Assembly: GCA_905182645.1 (NCBI GenBank)
Contig: CAJJCJ010000006.1
Coordinates: 124,001-188,000 of the forward strand
Origin: an uncultured Sulfitobacter sp.
GTDB lineage: Bacteria > Pseudomonadota > Alphaproteobacteria > Rhodobacterales > Rhodobacteraceae
Reading direction: 5' to 3'
DNA: 64,000 bases
Shown: in pieces, positions 17,564-26,043 of the stretch
How positions within the stretch are numbered: the first letter of the stretch is position 1
How the letters are laid out: every line of letters begins with the position of its first letter
Made by a program: the position numbers and the translations under genes
Notes under the pieces: model-generated
Told to the model about the DNA's origin: nothing
Seen by the model: only the letters and a program-made list of their open reading frames with translations
The model's database searches: none

Positions 17564-18520
17564 TTAATCAACAAACAGGTAAGGGGTTTCGGCAATCTGG
17601 CGGGCAGTCTCATCGTCGACCGATAGAAAGCGGGCAATTGGATGGGCATTGTCCTGAGGGCTAGCCGCCCCCACGATACGGCCATAGTTCTCGAACCCAG
17701 TATCACGAATGCGGTCACTTTCAAACAGTACGTCATAACGGATGGTGGGCAATAGCTGGGCCAACGTCTCATCCGACGTCTGATCGCCAGCAAGACCGAC
17801 ACGGCGGGCGTGACCGGCCAGATATTCATCTGTCAAACTGCACTCAAGCTCTAGCAATTTTGTCGTCGACCGGTCCAAAAAGAAATCCTGCATCAAATCG
17901 AGGCTGGCAGTATCAAGACAAATAATCAGACGGTCAGTGTCATAATAATCGAACAACATGCGCATCAATGCGCGGCGGTGTCTTGTGCGCTTTTCCAAAT
18001 TCGACTGGATTCCACCAAGGTCCCGCAAAGACGCGTCTTGTTCATCAAACAAATACTCAATCGTCGGAATATCCGTATGATGTCGGATCGCCCCAACAAG
18101 GCGCTTAGCAACATGCCATTTCTTACAAGCCAGAATAAGCAGCTCGCGTTCACGACCCAGCGATGTTTCACTTTCCCAAAATTGGGATGCAAACCGACGG
18201 CCAATACGGCCACGCCCGCTTAGGAATTTGAACAATCCACGGCCTTCGTTCGACACCTTAAAATCGTCACGGCCCGACGCATAAAGTTTACCCAAACGGG
18301 TCTTCAACTCGGTTGCCTCGGTGCTAATCTTGCGGGCAAAAAGACTGTCTTGGGCCAATAATAGATCGTAACGATCGTTGTAAAACGTCACCGGCATCCC
18401 GTAATCGGTAAACATCAAAAACGTCATCGTGCGGGTTTGAATTTCGTTGGCAGGGACCAAATGGCGCACAAGCGTTTGAAAAAATGTCTCGTCGGGAATC
18501 CACGTCGTGCGGAAAAAGCG
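17564..18520 (-). pseudogene. C-terminal remnant of a core-2/I-branching-type glycosyltransferase
   Basis: The open frame encodes about 300 residues from GTG 18469 (or ATG 18427, 'MTFLMFTDYG'), but recognisable sequence starts further upstream, at 18520, with 'RFFRTTWIPDETFFQTLVRHL'. That block resembles the 'PDE.FFQT' motif of core-2/I-branching beta-1,6-N-acetylglucosaminyltransferases, which in Rhodobacterales carry a C-terminal extension like the one here ('VTFYNDRYDLLLAQD', 'SNEGRGLFKFLSGRGRIGRRF'). An in-frame TAA stands two codons before that block and the N-terminal catalytic half is missing; the adenosine kinase gene ends just upstream. The family match is from memory and not tested. 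A shorter intact protein of unknown function is the alternative. Confidence 0.55.
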
Positions 18521-18668
18521 CGCATTTACTTAATATTTACCAAGGTCTGGTCTGGTCGATCTGCGGTACAGGCCGACATGCCGATGACAGCCGACGAAAA
18601 AGTCGCTGCCACGCCCCTTGCGCCTCGCGACTTTGGGCTGGCAGCGCACCTTGATATTTTGACCAACG

Positions 18669-19670
18669 CTATTTTGTTGGCGCAAGCCCCGCCTGCGCGA
18701 TAAGCGCGCTCAGGTCAGATTCAGGTCGGGCGCCGATATGGCTGATGACTTCGGCAGCCGCAATATTTCCAGCGCGCCCACAATCAGACAGCGCGTAATT
18801 ATGGGTCAGCGCCCAAAGAAACGCGCCCGCGAACAAATCACCTGCACCTGTAGCGTCAACAATCTGAACTGGCGCAGCAGCGACGTGCCAATGATCGGTC
18901 CCAGACAAAATATGCGCACCGTTTTCGGCGTCGGTACAAGCAACAATCGCAACCTCTGTGGCCGCTTGCGCTAAAGCTGCGTCAAAGTCATCAGTCTCAT
19001 ACATTGAAAGCATCTCGGCACGGTTACAGAACAACAGATCAACGTCGGATTTGATCATCGCACGAAACGCATCGCGGTGGCGGCTTACGCAAAACGGATC
19101 AGAAAGCGTCAGCGACACCCGTCCGCCTGCAGTCCGGCACGCAGTAATTGCTTTGGCAAACGCGGCATGGCTTTCGGGTCCGTCAAAGCGATACCCCTCA
19201 AGGTAGATCCATTCGGCTTGGGCCATCTGGGTCTCGTCGATATCATCTGCAGTCAAAAACTCGGTCACGCCCAGATAAGTATTCATCGACCGCTCACCAT
19301 CTGGGGTCACAACGATCAAACAGCGACCGGTTTCATCAGCTGCATCCTTGGGGGCAAAGGTCGTTTCAAAAACCGCGCCTTGGGCCCGCAGATCATGGGC
19401 GAAAATCGCGCCAAGCTGGTCGTCTTTTACTTTACCAACATACGCTGTGCGTCCACCCAAATGGGCAATGCCTGCAATCGTATTGGCCGCAGATCCACCA
19501 GACACTTCACGGGCTGGACCGATCGCTGCATAAAGCTCCACGGCGCGGTCCATGTCGATCAACTGCATGATGCCTTTTTCAATTCCAGCATCCGCCAAAA
19601 ACGCATCTGGCGCGCGAGCCAAAACATCCACCATTGCGTTGCCAATACCGACGACTTGAAAAGCCTTCAT
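18669..19670 (-). CDS. Adenosine kinase-like PfkB-family sugar kinase
   Basis: A 333-residue ribokinase-superfamily kinase, as common in alphaproteobacteria. PfkB signatures are visible: 'VSGGSAANTIAGIAHLGGRTAYVGKVKDDQLG' near the N-terminus and the catalytic 'IVDATGAGDLFAGAFLWAL' near the C-terminus. The overall pattern fits the adenosine kinase group, which phosphorylates adenosine to AMP, though other nucleoside or sugar substrates cannot be excluded. The ATG overlaps the stop of nth by three bases in the ATGA arrangement, so the two are co-transcribed. Confidence 0.88.
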   Translation of the reverse strand: MKAFQVVGIGNAMVDVLARAPDAFLADAGIEKGIMQLIDMDRAVELYAAIGPAREVSGGSAANTIAGIAHLGGRTAYVGKVKDDQLGAIFAHDLRAQGAVFETTFAPKDAADETGRCLIVVTPDGERSMNTYLGVTEFLTADDIDETQMAQAEWIYLEGYRFDGPESHAAFAKAITACRTAGGRVSLTLSDPFCVSRHRDAFRAMIKSDVDLLFCNRAEMLSMYETDDFDAALAQAATEVAIVACTDAENGAHILSGTDHWHVAAAPVQIVDATGAGDLFAGAFLWALTHNYALSDCGRAGNIAAAEVISHIGARPESDLSALIAQAGLAPTK

Positions 19671-20311
19671 AAGTTCTTATCCTCATACATGCAGAGATCG
19701 CGGATCAAACACGCCGCGCATTTAGGTTTTCTCGCGACGCAAGTATACCGACCATGCAAAATTAGCCAGTGGTGGGCGTGCAATTGGTAGTCGGCCGGGA
19801 TGTGATCTTCGACGGCACGTTCAACAGTGTCCACGTCTTTGCCAACCGCAATGCCAGACCGATTTCCGACGCGAAAAATATGGGTGTCAACAGCTTGGGC
19901 GGGTTGGCCCCACCACATGTTCAACACGACATTGGCAGTCTTGCGGCCAACGCCAGGCAGCGACTGCAATGCGGCACGTGAATTCGGGACAACACCATCA
20001 AAGTCATCAACCAAAATCTGCGACATCTTCATGACGTTTTTTGCCTTTTGGCGAAAAAGGCCAATCGTTTTGATGTGATCTGTCACGCCCTCAAGCCCGA
20101 GATCAAGCATCTTTTGGGGTGTATCGGCCACAGCGAATAAGCCACGTGTGGCTTTGTTCACGCCAATATCAGTCGCTTGGGCAGACAATGCCACCGCCAC
20201 ACAAAGCGTATAGACGTTTGTATGTTCCAGCTCGCCCTTTGGCTCTGCTTCTGCCTCGTGGAAGCGGTCAAATATTTCGCGAATGGTATGATAATCAAGT
20301 TGTTTTGCCAT
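19667..20311 (-). CDS. nth: Endonuclease III
   Basis: A 214-residue DNA glycosylase/AP lyase removing oxidised pyrimidines. The helix-hairpin-helix 'LQSLPGVGRKTANVVLNMWW' contains the catalytic lysine, 'AVDTHIFRVGNRSG' carries the catalytic aspartate, and the C-terminal iron-sulfur loop has the Cys-x6-Cys-x2-Cys-x5-Cys ligands ('CVARKPKCAACLIRDLC'). The start at 20311 ('MAKQLDYHTIREIF') gives the standard length; longer in-frame starts overlap the divergent ada-like region and lack family support. Confidence 0.95.
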   Translation of the reverse strand: MAKQLDYHTIREIFDRFHEAEAEPKGELEHTNVYTLCVAVALSAQATDIGVNKATRGLFAVADTPQKMLDLGLEGVTDHIKTIGLFRQKAKNVMKMSQILVDDFDGVVPNSRAALQSLPGVGRKTANVVLNMWWGQPAQAVDTHIFRVGNRSGIAVGKDVDTVERAVEDHIPADYQLHAHHWLILHGRYTCVARKPKCAACLIRDLCMYEDKNL

Positions 20312-20374
20312 GAGATAAACTATGCGCAATTTTCGGGTCGCCGACAACGGCTGCTTTGGCTTAACCTGATCCTT

Positions 20375-21214
20375 ATGGAACACCAAAACGCATATCATTT
20401 CGCTGTCATGCGTCGGGCCATCGATTACATCGATGGGGCGACGGACAGGCCGGTGTCGCTTGACGCTATCGCTACCCACATGAACATGAGCCCCGCCCAT
20501 TTTCAGCGGCTATTCACGCAGTGGGTCGGCATTTCGCCCAAGCGGTATCAGCAATACCTGTCGCTTGATCACGCCAAAACCCTGCTCCGTGACAGGTTCA
20601 CCACATTGGAAACCGCAGGCGAGATTGGCCTGTCCGGTTCTGGGCGCCTGCACGACCTATTCGTGAAATGGGAGGCCATGAGCCCCGGCGACTTTGCCCG
20701 CGCAGGTCAAGGGCTGACAATCAACTATGGGTGGTTCGACAGCGCCTTTGGGCCAGCCCTGTCGATGGGCACCAACCGCGGGCTTTGCGGGCTGGCATTC
20801 TCTGCCGAATTCGGAGCTGGTGTTGCCATGTCAGACCTGACCGCCCGCTGGCCCAAGGCAAACTATTTCGAAAACCCCGACGCCATCGCAGATTGGACCA
20901 AAGCGGCGCTTGGACTTTCTGGCGACACTGCGCTGCACATGATCGGCGCGCCGTTTCAGCTCCAAGTCTGGGAGGCCCTATTGCGCATTCCATCAGGCCA
21001 CGTCACCACATATTCCGAGATCGCGCAGTCTATCGGTCGACCACGCGCGGTGCGCGCCGTGGGCACAGCCGTGGGGCGCAATCCGGTCAGCCTGCTGATC
21101 CCTTGCCACCGTGCGCTGCGCAAATCCGGCGCGCTTGGCGGCTACCACTGGGGATTGCCTATAAAACGCGCCTTGCTTGCGTGGGAATCCGCACGGGTCG
21201 ACGGCGCCGCCTAA
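20375..21214 (+). CDS. Ada-like AraC-HTH / O6-methylguanine-DNA methyltransferase
   Basis: A 279-residue fusion. Residues 1-100 are an AraC-type DNA-binding domain ('LDAIATHMNMSPAHFQRLFTQWVGISPKRYQQYL'). The C-terminal half is an O6-alkylguanine-DNA alkyltransferase with the active-site motif 'LLIPCHRALRKSGALGGY'. The N-terminal Ada domain that binds zinc and accepts methyl groups from methylphosphotriesters is absent, so the classic switch to an activator is missing. It still should repair O6-methylguanine. ATG 20375 begins the HTH domain. It is divergent from nth, another repair gene. Confidence 0.9.
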   Translation: MEHQNAYHFAVMRRAIDYIDGATDRPVSLDAIATHMNMSPAHFQRLFTQWVGISPKRYQQYLSLDHAKTLLRDRFTTLETAGEIGLSGSGRLHDLFVKWEAMSPGDFARAGQGLTINYGWFDSAFGPALSMGTNRGLCGLAFSAEFGAGVAMSDLTARWPKANYFENPDAIADWTKAALGLSGDTALHMIGAPFQLQVWEALLRIPSGHVTTYSEIAQSIGRPRAVRAVGTAVGRNPVSLLIPCHRALRKSGALGGYHWGLPIKRALLAWESARVDGAA

Positions 21215-21343
21215 GGCAGAAATCAGCGGAAATCCGCGCTTGCCGGATCCGTTATTGGATATCAACGCGGCTTAGCGCATATCTAACGCATCCACAAAAG
21301 GCGCGTATCTTGCGCCCCCCAAAGACAAATGGAAACCAAAGAT

Positions 21344-21997
21344 ATGACTATGATCAAATTCCCAGCCATGATCGCCGCAAGCGCATTGGTCCTCGTGACA
21401 GCATGTGCAGACCAAGGCGGTCCAAACGATAATTTTCAGGCACGCAACGGCGCGGCAATCGGCGCAGGCCTCGGCGTGCTTGCAGGCGTGATCTCCGGCG
21501 ATACGGCGGCAGAACGGCGCCGGAACGCAGCACGCGGTGCAATCTTTGGCGGCATCGTTGGCGGTGGTATCGGCAACGCACTTGATCGGCAAGAAGAAGA
21601 GCTTCGCGCACAAATGGGCGGCAACGTCGGCATCACGAACAACGGCCAAAACCTTGTTGTGACGCTGCCACAAGATATCTTGTTTGCGACCAACTCGACC
21701 TCTGTGTCGGGGGCGTCCCAATCAGACTTGTCCACGCTGGCCACATCGATCAACCGCTATCCTGACACGACTGTGAACGTGGTTGGGCACACCGACAACG
21801 TTGGTGGTGCGTCGTTCAATTTCGACCTGTCACAGCGACGCGCACAGTCTGTGACGTCCGTTTTGATTAACGCAGGCGTATCACCAGCACGCATCCGGTC
21901 GATCGGGCGCGGCGAAGACGCACCCGTGGCGACCAACCAAACATCTGCTGGCCGTCAGCAAAATCGGCGCGTGGAAATCATCATCACGCCGAACTAG
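21344..21997 (+). CDS. OmpA-family outer-membrane lipoprotein
   Basis: A 217-residue protein with a lipoprotein signal peptide ending in the lipobox 'LVTAC'. A glycine-zipper segment follows ('GAAIGAGLGVLAGVISG', 'GAIFGGIVGGGIGNALD'), then an OmpA-like peptidoglycan-binding domain with 'VNVVGHTDNVGGASFNFDLSQRRAQSV' and 'GRQQNRRVEI'. It probably anchors the outer membrane to peptidoglycan, like YiaD. ATG 21344 is favoured because GGAA lies 9 bases upstream; an in-frame ATG at 21329 would add five residues. Confidence 0.9.
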   Translation: MTMIKFPAMIAASALVLVTACADQGGPNDNFQARNGAAIGAGLGVLAGVISGDTAAERRRNAARGAIFGGIVGGGIGNALDRQEEELRAQMGGNVGITNNGQNLVVTLPQDILFATNSTSVSGASQSDLSTLATSINRYPDTTVNVVGHTDNVGGASFNFDLSQRRAQSVTSVLINAGVSPARIRSIGRGEDAPVATNQTSAGRQQNRRVEIIITPN

Positions 21998-22022
21998 ATC
22001 CGACCCTCTTTGGACGGATGAT

Positions 22023-22051
22023 AAGGGGCTGCCTGCGGGTGGCCCCTTTTT
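22023..22051 (+). terminator. Rho-independent terminator after the OmpA lipoprotein gene
   Basis: AAGGGGC (22023-22029) pairs with GCCCCTT (22042-22048), followed by a T-run to 22051, 25 bases after the stop codon. Confidence 0.8.
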
Positions 22052-22070
22052 CATTGCCGCCATGGGCCAC

Positions 22071-22089
22071 TGGTCATACAATCTGACCA
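22071..22089. promoter_or_regulatory. Palindromic operator upstream of the FadR-type regulator
   Basis: TGGTCA at 22071-22076 and TGACCA at 22084-22089 form perfect 6-bp arms around 7 bases, 22 bases before the regulator ATG. The TGGTC...GACCA form fits FadR-subfamily sites, so autoregulation is likely. A further half-site-like GGTCAG lies closer to the start. Confidence 0.55.
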
Positions 22090-22111
22090 ATATTACATCA
22101 TAGGTCAGCCC

Positions 22112-22882
22112 ATGCCATTTGAACCCGTCGCCCAAGAAAAACTATTCACTGGTGTCGTCCGCCAAATCGAAGGGCTGATCCTGCGCGGCATCCTGCGCCC
22201 TGGTGAACGGCTGCCGTCGGAACGAGAACTGAGCGACCGCATGGGCGTGTCACGGCCATCCCTGCGCGATGCACTGGCCGATCTACAATACCGCGGGCTG
22301 CTGACAAGCAAGGCAGGCGCTGGGGTGTTTGTGGCTGACGTTCTAGGTCACACATTCTCGCCCGCACTTGTGACACTTTTTGCGACCCACGACGAGGCAG
22401 TGTTCGACTACATCAGCTTTCGGCGCGACATGGAGGGCTTGGCAGCTCAGCGGGCCGCGAGGCTTGGGTCCGATACAGACCTCAAAGTGATCAACGCGAT
22501 CTTTGAAAAAATGGAACTGGCGCAAACCAAGCGCGACCCTAGCGACGAGGCACGGCTCGACGCCGACTTTCATCTGGCGATTATTGAGGCGAGCCACAAC
22601 ATCGTCATGCTGCATATGATGCGATCGATGTATGATCTGTTGCGCGAAGGGGTGTTCTACAACCGGTCCGTCATGTTCAAACAACGGACCACGCGGGATA
22701 CGCTTTTGGATCAACACCGCGCGATCAATGACGCGCTGCAAAATCGAGACCCAGCAGCAGCAAGGGCCACGATCGAAGCGCACCTGACATTCGTCGAAAA
22801 TGCACTGTCGGACCAGCAAAAGGCGGACCGAAACGAAGTCTTTGCGCAAAAACGGTTTGAGCACGAAAATAACCGGTCCTGA
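22112..22882 (+). CDS. GntR-family transcriptional regulator, FadR subfamily (FCD domain)
   Basis: A 256-residue regulator. Residues 12-78 form the winged helix-turn-helix ('LILRGILRPGERLPSERELSDRMGVSRPSLRDALADLQYRGLL'). The remaining all-helical FCD domain contains 'ARLDADFHLAIIEASHN' and 'DQHRAINDALQNRDPAAARATIEAHL', with the Asp/His residues that coordinate a metal and ligand. Relatives such as PdhR, LldR and GlcC sense carboxylic acids. No metabolic operon is adjacent, so the ligand is unknown; glcDEF is 13 kb away and only a guess as a target. Confidence 0.88.
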   Translation: MPFEPVAQEKLFTGVVRQIEGLILRGILRPGERLPSERELSDRMGVSRPSLRDALADLQYRGLLTSKAGAGVFVADVLGHTFSPALVTLFATHDEAVFDYISFRRDMEGLAAQRAARLGSDTDLKVINAIFEKMELAQTKRDPSDEARLDADFHLAIIEASHNIVMLHMMRSMYDLLREGVFYNRSVMFKQRTTRDTLLDQHRAINDALQNRDPAAARATIEAHLTFVENALSDQQKADRNEVFAQKRFEHENNRS

Positions 22883-22887
22883 ATGCA

Positions 22888-22917
22888 AAAAGCCCACCGC
22901 TATTGCGATGGGCTTTT
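22888..22917. terminator. Bidirectional terminator between the GntR gene and atpF
   Basis: AAAAGCCCA (22888-22896) pairs with TGGGCTTTT (22909-22917), with an inner CGC/GCG stem. It is symmetrical and lies between two convergent genes, so it can end transcripts from both sides. Confidence 0.8.
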
Positions 22918-22941
22918 CGTAACCTTAGCCCAAAACTTGAT

Positions 22942-23502
22942 TTAGTGAAGCTTGGCTTCCACAGCATCGATCGCTTCAGCGATCAAAGCATTGGATGACT
23001 TTGCATCCATTTGCGCGGCGATAACGTCGCGCGCAGCACCGATGGCAACCACAACGGCCTGATCCTTAACCGCTTTCACGGCAGAGGCTTCGGCGCTGGC
23101 AATCTGCTCAACCGCAGCAGCCAGACGGCGTGTGATAGACGCAGCAATGTCAGCCTTGGCAGCAACCGCGGCATTTGCGGCCTCTTCCTTGGCGCTTGCC
23201 ACGATACGGCTCGCTTGCTCGGCCACATCTTTTTGCTTGCGCTCGTATGACGCTAGCAAAGACTGGGCTTCTTCGCGCAGTGCTTTGGCTTCGTTCAAAT
23301 CTTCCTTAATCGCAACTGAACGACCGTCCAGCATTTCGCCAATCTTGGACGGCACCTTATAATGGATCAGGATGCCGACAAAAATCAGGAACGCGACTAG
23401 AACAACAAAATCTGTGTTCTTCAGCGAGATAAACGGACCGGTTGCCGCAAACGCAGGGGATGCTGCAACGGATAGCAGGGCGGCAGTGATGTACTTGTTC
23501 AT
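22942..23502 (-). CDS. atpF: F0F1 ATP synthase subunit b
   Basis: A 186-residue F0 subunit b, part of the peripheral stalk. A hydrophobic N-terminus and membrane helix ('FVVLVAFLIFVGILIHY') precede 'KVPSKIGEMLDGRSVAIKEDLNEAKALREEAQ', the conserved start of the long coiled coil. It pairs with b' in this lineage to form a heterodimeric stalk. It is the last gene of the atpI-B-E-X-F operon, 5 bases after atpX. The F1 genes are not in this window, consistent with the split ATP synthase loci of Rhodobacterales. Confidence 0.95.
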   Translation of the reverse strand: MNKYITAALLSVAASPAFAATGPFISLKNTDFVVLVAFLIFVGILIHYKVPSKIGEMLDGRSVAIKEDLNEAKALREEAQSLLASYERKQKDVAEQASRIVASAKEEAANAAVAAKADIAASITRRLAAAVEQIASAEASAVKAVKDQAVVVAIGAARDVIAAQMDAKSSNALIAEAIDAVEAKLH

Positions 23503-23507
23503 GGTAC

Positions 23508-24056
23508 TTATCCCTTCATCCGTGCGGACACGGCAGCTGTGATTGTCTTGGCATCTGCAGAGCCACCAAGCGCTGAAACCAGCGCTTTTGCGGTGTCTTT
23601 GGCAACGGCCGTGACGGATTTAACCGCGCCTTCACGAATAGCGGTGATCGCTTTTTCGCCTTCAGCGGCTTTGGCCGAAATCGTTGCGTCTGCTTTTGCA
23701 AGCTCAACATCCAGATCGACTTGAATTTCTGCTTTGGCTTCTGCGACAATCGCAGCGGCCTGAATGCGGGCATCTGCTAGGGCCTGCTCGTATGCAGCCT
23801 CGGCTTCAACCGCTTTTTGCTTCAGCTCTTCAGCTGCGGCAATATCGTTTGTGATGGTGCCAGACCGTTCAGCCAGAACTGCACCAATACGGGGCAGTGC
23901 AATGCGGCTAAGGATCAGGTAGATCACAATAAGCGAGACAACAAGCCATGCGACCTGATTGCCCATCCAGTCAGCACAAAGCTGTGGCATACCAAGGGCA
24001 GAGCCCCCTGCATCGACACAAGCACCGACTGCTATTTCAGTAGTTTGAGTTGCCAT
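23508..24056 (-). CDS. atpX: F0F1 ATP synthase subunit b'
   Basis: A 182-residue b' subunit, the second peripheral-stalk protein found in photosynthetic and related alphaproteobacteria. It has one membrane helix ('[35 protein letters not shown]') followed by a long alanine/glutamate-rich coiled coil. The family is named atpX or atpG in different genomes. It is separated from atpE by 80 bases holding a strong stem-loop, and lies 5 bases before atpF. Confidence 0.93.
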   Translation of the reverse strand: MATQTTEIAVGACVDAGGSALGMPQLCADWMGNQVAWLVVSLIVIYLILSRIALPRIGAVLAERSGTITNDIAAAEELKQKAVEAEAAYEQALADARIQAAAIVAEAKAEIQVDLDVELAKADATISAKAAEGEKAITAIREGAVKSVTAVAKDTAKALVSALGGSADAKTITAAVSARMKG

Positions 24057-24084
24057 GATGGCCCCCGATCACCTTGTAAAGTTA

Positions 24085-24113
24085 CTGGCTGGGCACGTTG
24101 TATGCCCAGCCAG
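24085..24113 (-). other. Intercistronic stem-loop between atpE and atpX
   Basis: CTGGCTGGGC (24085-24094) and GCCCAGCCAG (24104-24113) form a perfect 10-bp stem with a nine-base loop. No T-run follows on the minus strand, so it is more likely an mRNA-stabilising or partial attenuation structure than a terminator. It sits right after atpE, whose product is needed in many copies per complex. Confidence 0.7.
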
Positions 24114-24136
24114 ACGTAAGGATTTTCGTGTTGTTC

Positions 24137-24361
24137 TTAAACAGCGAACATCAGCAAAAGCGATACGAGGAACGCGAAGATCCCCAATGCTTCGGCGAAT
24201 GCCAAACCGATGAACAGTGTTGCTGTCTGCGATGCAGCAGCGGATGGGTTGCGCAATGCGCCTGCCAGGTAGTTACCTGCAACGGTGCCAACACCAATTG
24301 CAGCTGCGCCAGAACCGATAGCAGCCAGACCGGCGCCAATGTGTGCGAGTTCGCCTTCCAT
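24137..24361 (-). CDS. atpE: F0F1 ATP synthase subunit c
   Basis: A 74-residue proteolipid forming the rotor ring. Two helices are visible: a glycine-rich first helix ('[27 protein letters not shown]') and a second helix with the ion-binding glutamate in '[22 protein letters not shown]'. The polar loop '[11 protein letters not shown]' contacts F1. No obvious sodium-binding signature is present, so proton coupling is expected. It lies 52 bases after atpB and is followed by a strong stem-loop. Confidence 0.96.
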   Translation of the reverse strand: MEGELAHIGAGLAAIGSGAAAIGVGTVAGNYLAGALRNPSAAASQTATLFIGLAFAEALGIFAFLVSLLLMFAV

Positions 24362-24413
24362 GTGTATTCTCCTTACGAATTGGAAGTTAAGTAGTTTAGT
24401 TAGATATCAGACC

Positions 24414-25172
24414 CTAGTGCCCAGGATGCAGCGCATCCTTGAGGTACACACAGGTTAGAATGGTAAATACGTAGGCTTGGATCCCGGCCACAAGGACCTC
24501 AAGACCGTAAATCGCTGTAATGCCGAGGATCGCAATAGGCGATACCAACGTCAGAGCAGCGAAGCCTGCGAAAACTTTGATAACTGCGTGGCCCGCCATG
24601 ATGTTACCCGCCAAACGAATGGAATGGGACACAGGACGCACGAAGTAAGAGATGACCTCGATGATTGCGATAATCGGACGCAACACCGCAGGAGCATCGG
24701 ACATCCAGAACAACCCGAGGAACTTTGTGCCATGCAGCACAAAACCAAGGATCGTCACACAGATGAACACACCAAAACCAAGCACTGCAGTCACGGCGAT
24801 CATGGATGTAGCAGAATAAGACATTGGCAGCAGGGCCAAATAGTTTGCAAACAAGATGAACACGAACAGTGTCATGATGTAGGGGAAATACTTAACGCCA
24901 TCTTTGCCAGTGACGTCTTCGACCATCTTGTAGATGAAACCGTAGATCAGCTCACCGATGGACTGCATGCGTGTTGGGATGATTGCGCGGCCACGGGACC
25001 CGACAACAAAAACCAAGAAGATCGCAAGAACCGCAAGACCCATCCAAAGCGTGATGTTTGTTGGTGTGTACCAGCTAACCGGTCCGTCACCGAACAATGG
25101 CTTGACGATAAACTGGTCAAGTGGATGAAAGACAAGACCGCCTTCGGATTGTGCGTCAGTTTCAGTCGCCAC
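24414..25172 (-). CDS. atpB: F0F1 ATP synthase subunit a
   Basis: A 252-residue membrane subunit that forms the proton half-channels. The essential arginine lies in '[20 protein letters not shown]'; the C-terminal helix '[21 protein letters not shown]' is also diagnostic. I place the start at GTG 25172 ('[21 protein letters not shown]') because GAGG lies about 9 bases upstream and homologues begin similarly. This gives an 11-base overlap with the end of atpI; longer starts exist up to 25226. Confidence 0.93.
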   Translation of the reverse strand: MATETDAQSEGGLVFHPLDQFIVKPLFGDGPVSWYTPTNITLWMGLAVLAIFLVFVVGSRGRAIIPTRMQSIGELIYGFIYKMVEDVTGKDGVKYFPYIMTLFVFILFANYLALLPMSYSATSMIAVTAVLGFGVFICVTILGFVLHGTKFLGLFWMSDAPAVLRPIIAIIEVISYFVRPVSHSIRLAGNIMAGHAVIKVFAGFAALTLVSPIAILGITAIYGLEVLVAGIQAYVFTILTCVYLKDALHPGH

Positions 25173-25512
25173 GTGTGTCACCCTCGTCTTTGTTGGCCGC
25201 TGCCAACTGTTTTCTCTGCACTTCATTGGCCGACCGCATCATGGTTTTAACACCAGCCGCGAGGCCAAAGAAAATAAACAACACCAAAAAAATCGGCATG
25301 GTCCCAAACAGGGTATCCAGTCCGTATCCGATGCCAAAACCGATCCCAAGACCGGCGACTAGCTCTATCACCATCCGCCAAGCAAGCTGTGCCTGACTAT
25401 AGTGTTCCTCTGAATGGTCCTTCACCTGTTCCGGCACCCGCTTGGCGGCCAATTTCGCATCAAGCGCCAAAAGGCGGGCTTTGCGATCGTCGGCCAAATG
25501 CGGGTCAGACAT
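25162..25512 (-). CDS. atpI: ATP synthase accessory protein AtpI
   Basis: A 116-residue protein with two membrane helices ('[23 protein letters not shown]' and '[20 protein letters not shown]') and charged termini. This is the AtpI/AtpZ type that heads alphaproteobacterial F0 operons and assists rotor assembly or magnesium uptake. It is the first gene of the operon, so the promoter should lie in the 120 bases upstream of 25512. Confidence 0.9.
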   Translation of the reverse strand: MSDPHLADDRKARLLALDAKLAAKRVPEQVKDHSEEHYSQAQLAWRMVIELVAGLGIGFGIGYGLDTLFGTMPIFLVLFIFFGLAAGVKTMMRSANEVQRKQLAAANKDEGDTRGD

Positions 25513-25672
25513 AGGTTTTGTCCCCTCAAAGAGTTAGCCAGTAATTAGGATGCGCACGGCACAGAGTCAAGCGAGAGCATCACCTTCATATCTCGTTGTT
25601 TTATTTGAGTATTTTAGAAAAATTGAGACGGAATTTTGGGGATAGAACCGCCAATACTGCGCTGCACAACAT

Positions 25673-25688
25673 TCAACCAACTGGTTGA
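25673..25688. promoter_or_regulatory. Inverted-repeat operator upstream of the ArsR-type regulator
   Basis: TCAACCA (25673-25679) and TGGTTGA (25682-25688) are perfect 7-bp arms around AC, 31 bases before the regulator ATG. Sites of the form CAACCAnnTGGTTG are typical of ArsR-type regulators of this short class, so autorepression is likely. Confidence 0.6.
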
Positions 25689-25719
25689 CGTTTCATACGC
25701 GGGACGGTTAATCAACACT

Positions 25720-26043
25720 ATGACTCATAAACTCGACGCCATCTTTGCGGCTCTGGCCGACCCAACGCGGCGGGCAATCCTTGCGATGTTGCTCGAAGAC
25801 GATATGGCCGTCACCGACGTGGCAGAACCGTTCGCAATGTCACTGGCCGCGATTTCCAAACACCTTGGTGTATTGGCAGCAGCCGGTCTTGTGTCACAAG
25901 AAAAGCGCGGACGGGTGAAATGGTGTAAACTGGAACCAGATGCCCTGCGCGGCGCATCTGCATGGATGCAAGGGTTCGGCCAAATGGACGCCATTGATCT
26001 AGACGCATTCGAGGCGTTCTTGACCCAAGAACTAGCGCCCTAA
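25720..26043 (+). CDS. ArsR-family winged-helix regulator
   Basis: A 107-residue protein. Nearly the whole length is the ArsR winged helix: 'IFAALADPTRRAILAMLLEDDMAVTDVAEPFAMSLAAISKHLGVLAAAGLVSQEKRGR'. No cysteine metal-binding cluster is seen, so it belongs to the non-metal SdpR-like group, usually encoded with an SRPBCC (AHSA1) protein. No such partner is present; the next gene is a convergent EamA transporter. The start at 25720 follows the operator; an in-frame extension to 25636 would run through it. Confidence 0.87.
   Translation: MTHKLDAIFAALADPTRRAILAMLLEDDMAVTDVAEPFAMSLAAISKHLGVLAAAGLVSQEKRGRVKWCKLEPDALRGASAWMQGFGQMDAIDLDAFEAFLTQELAP

Noticed and set aside
24477..25250. Long plus-strand open frame opposite atpB (257 codons)
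   Set aside because: It is fully antisense to well-conserved atpB, is rich in Asp/His/Arg/Cys as expected of a shadow frame, and has no recognisable domain.
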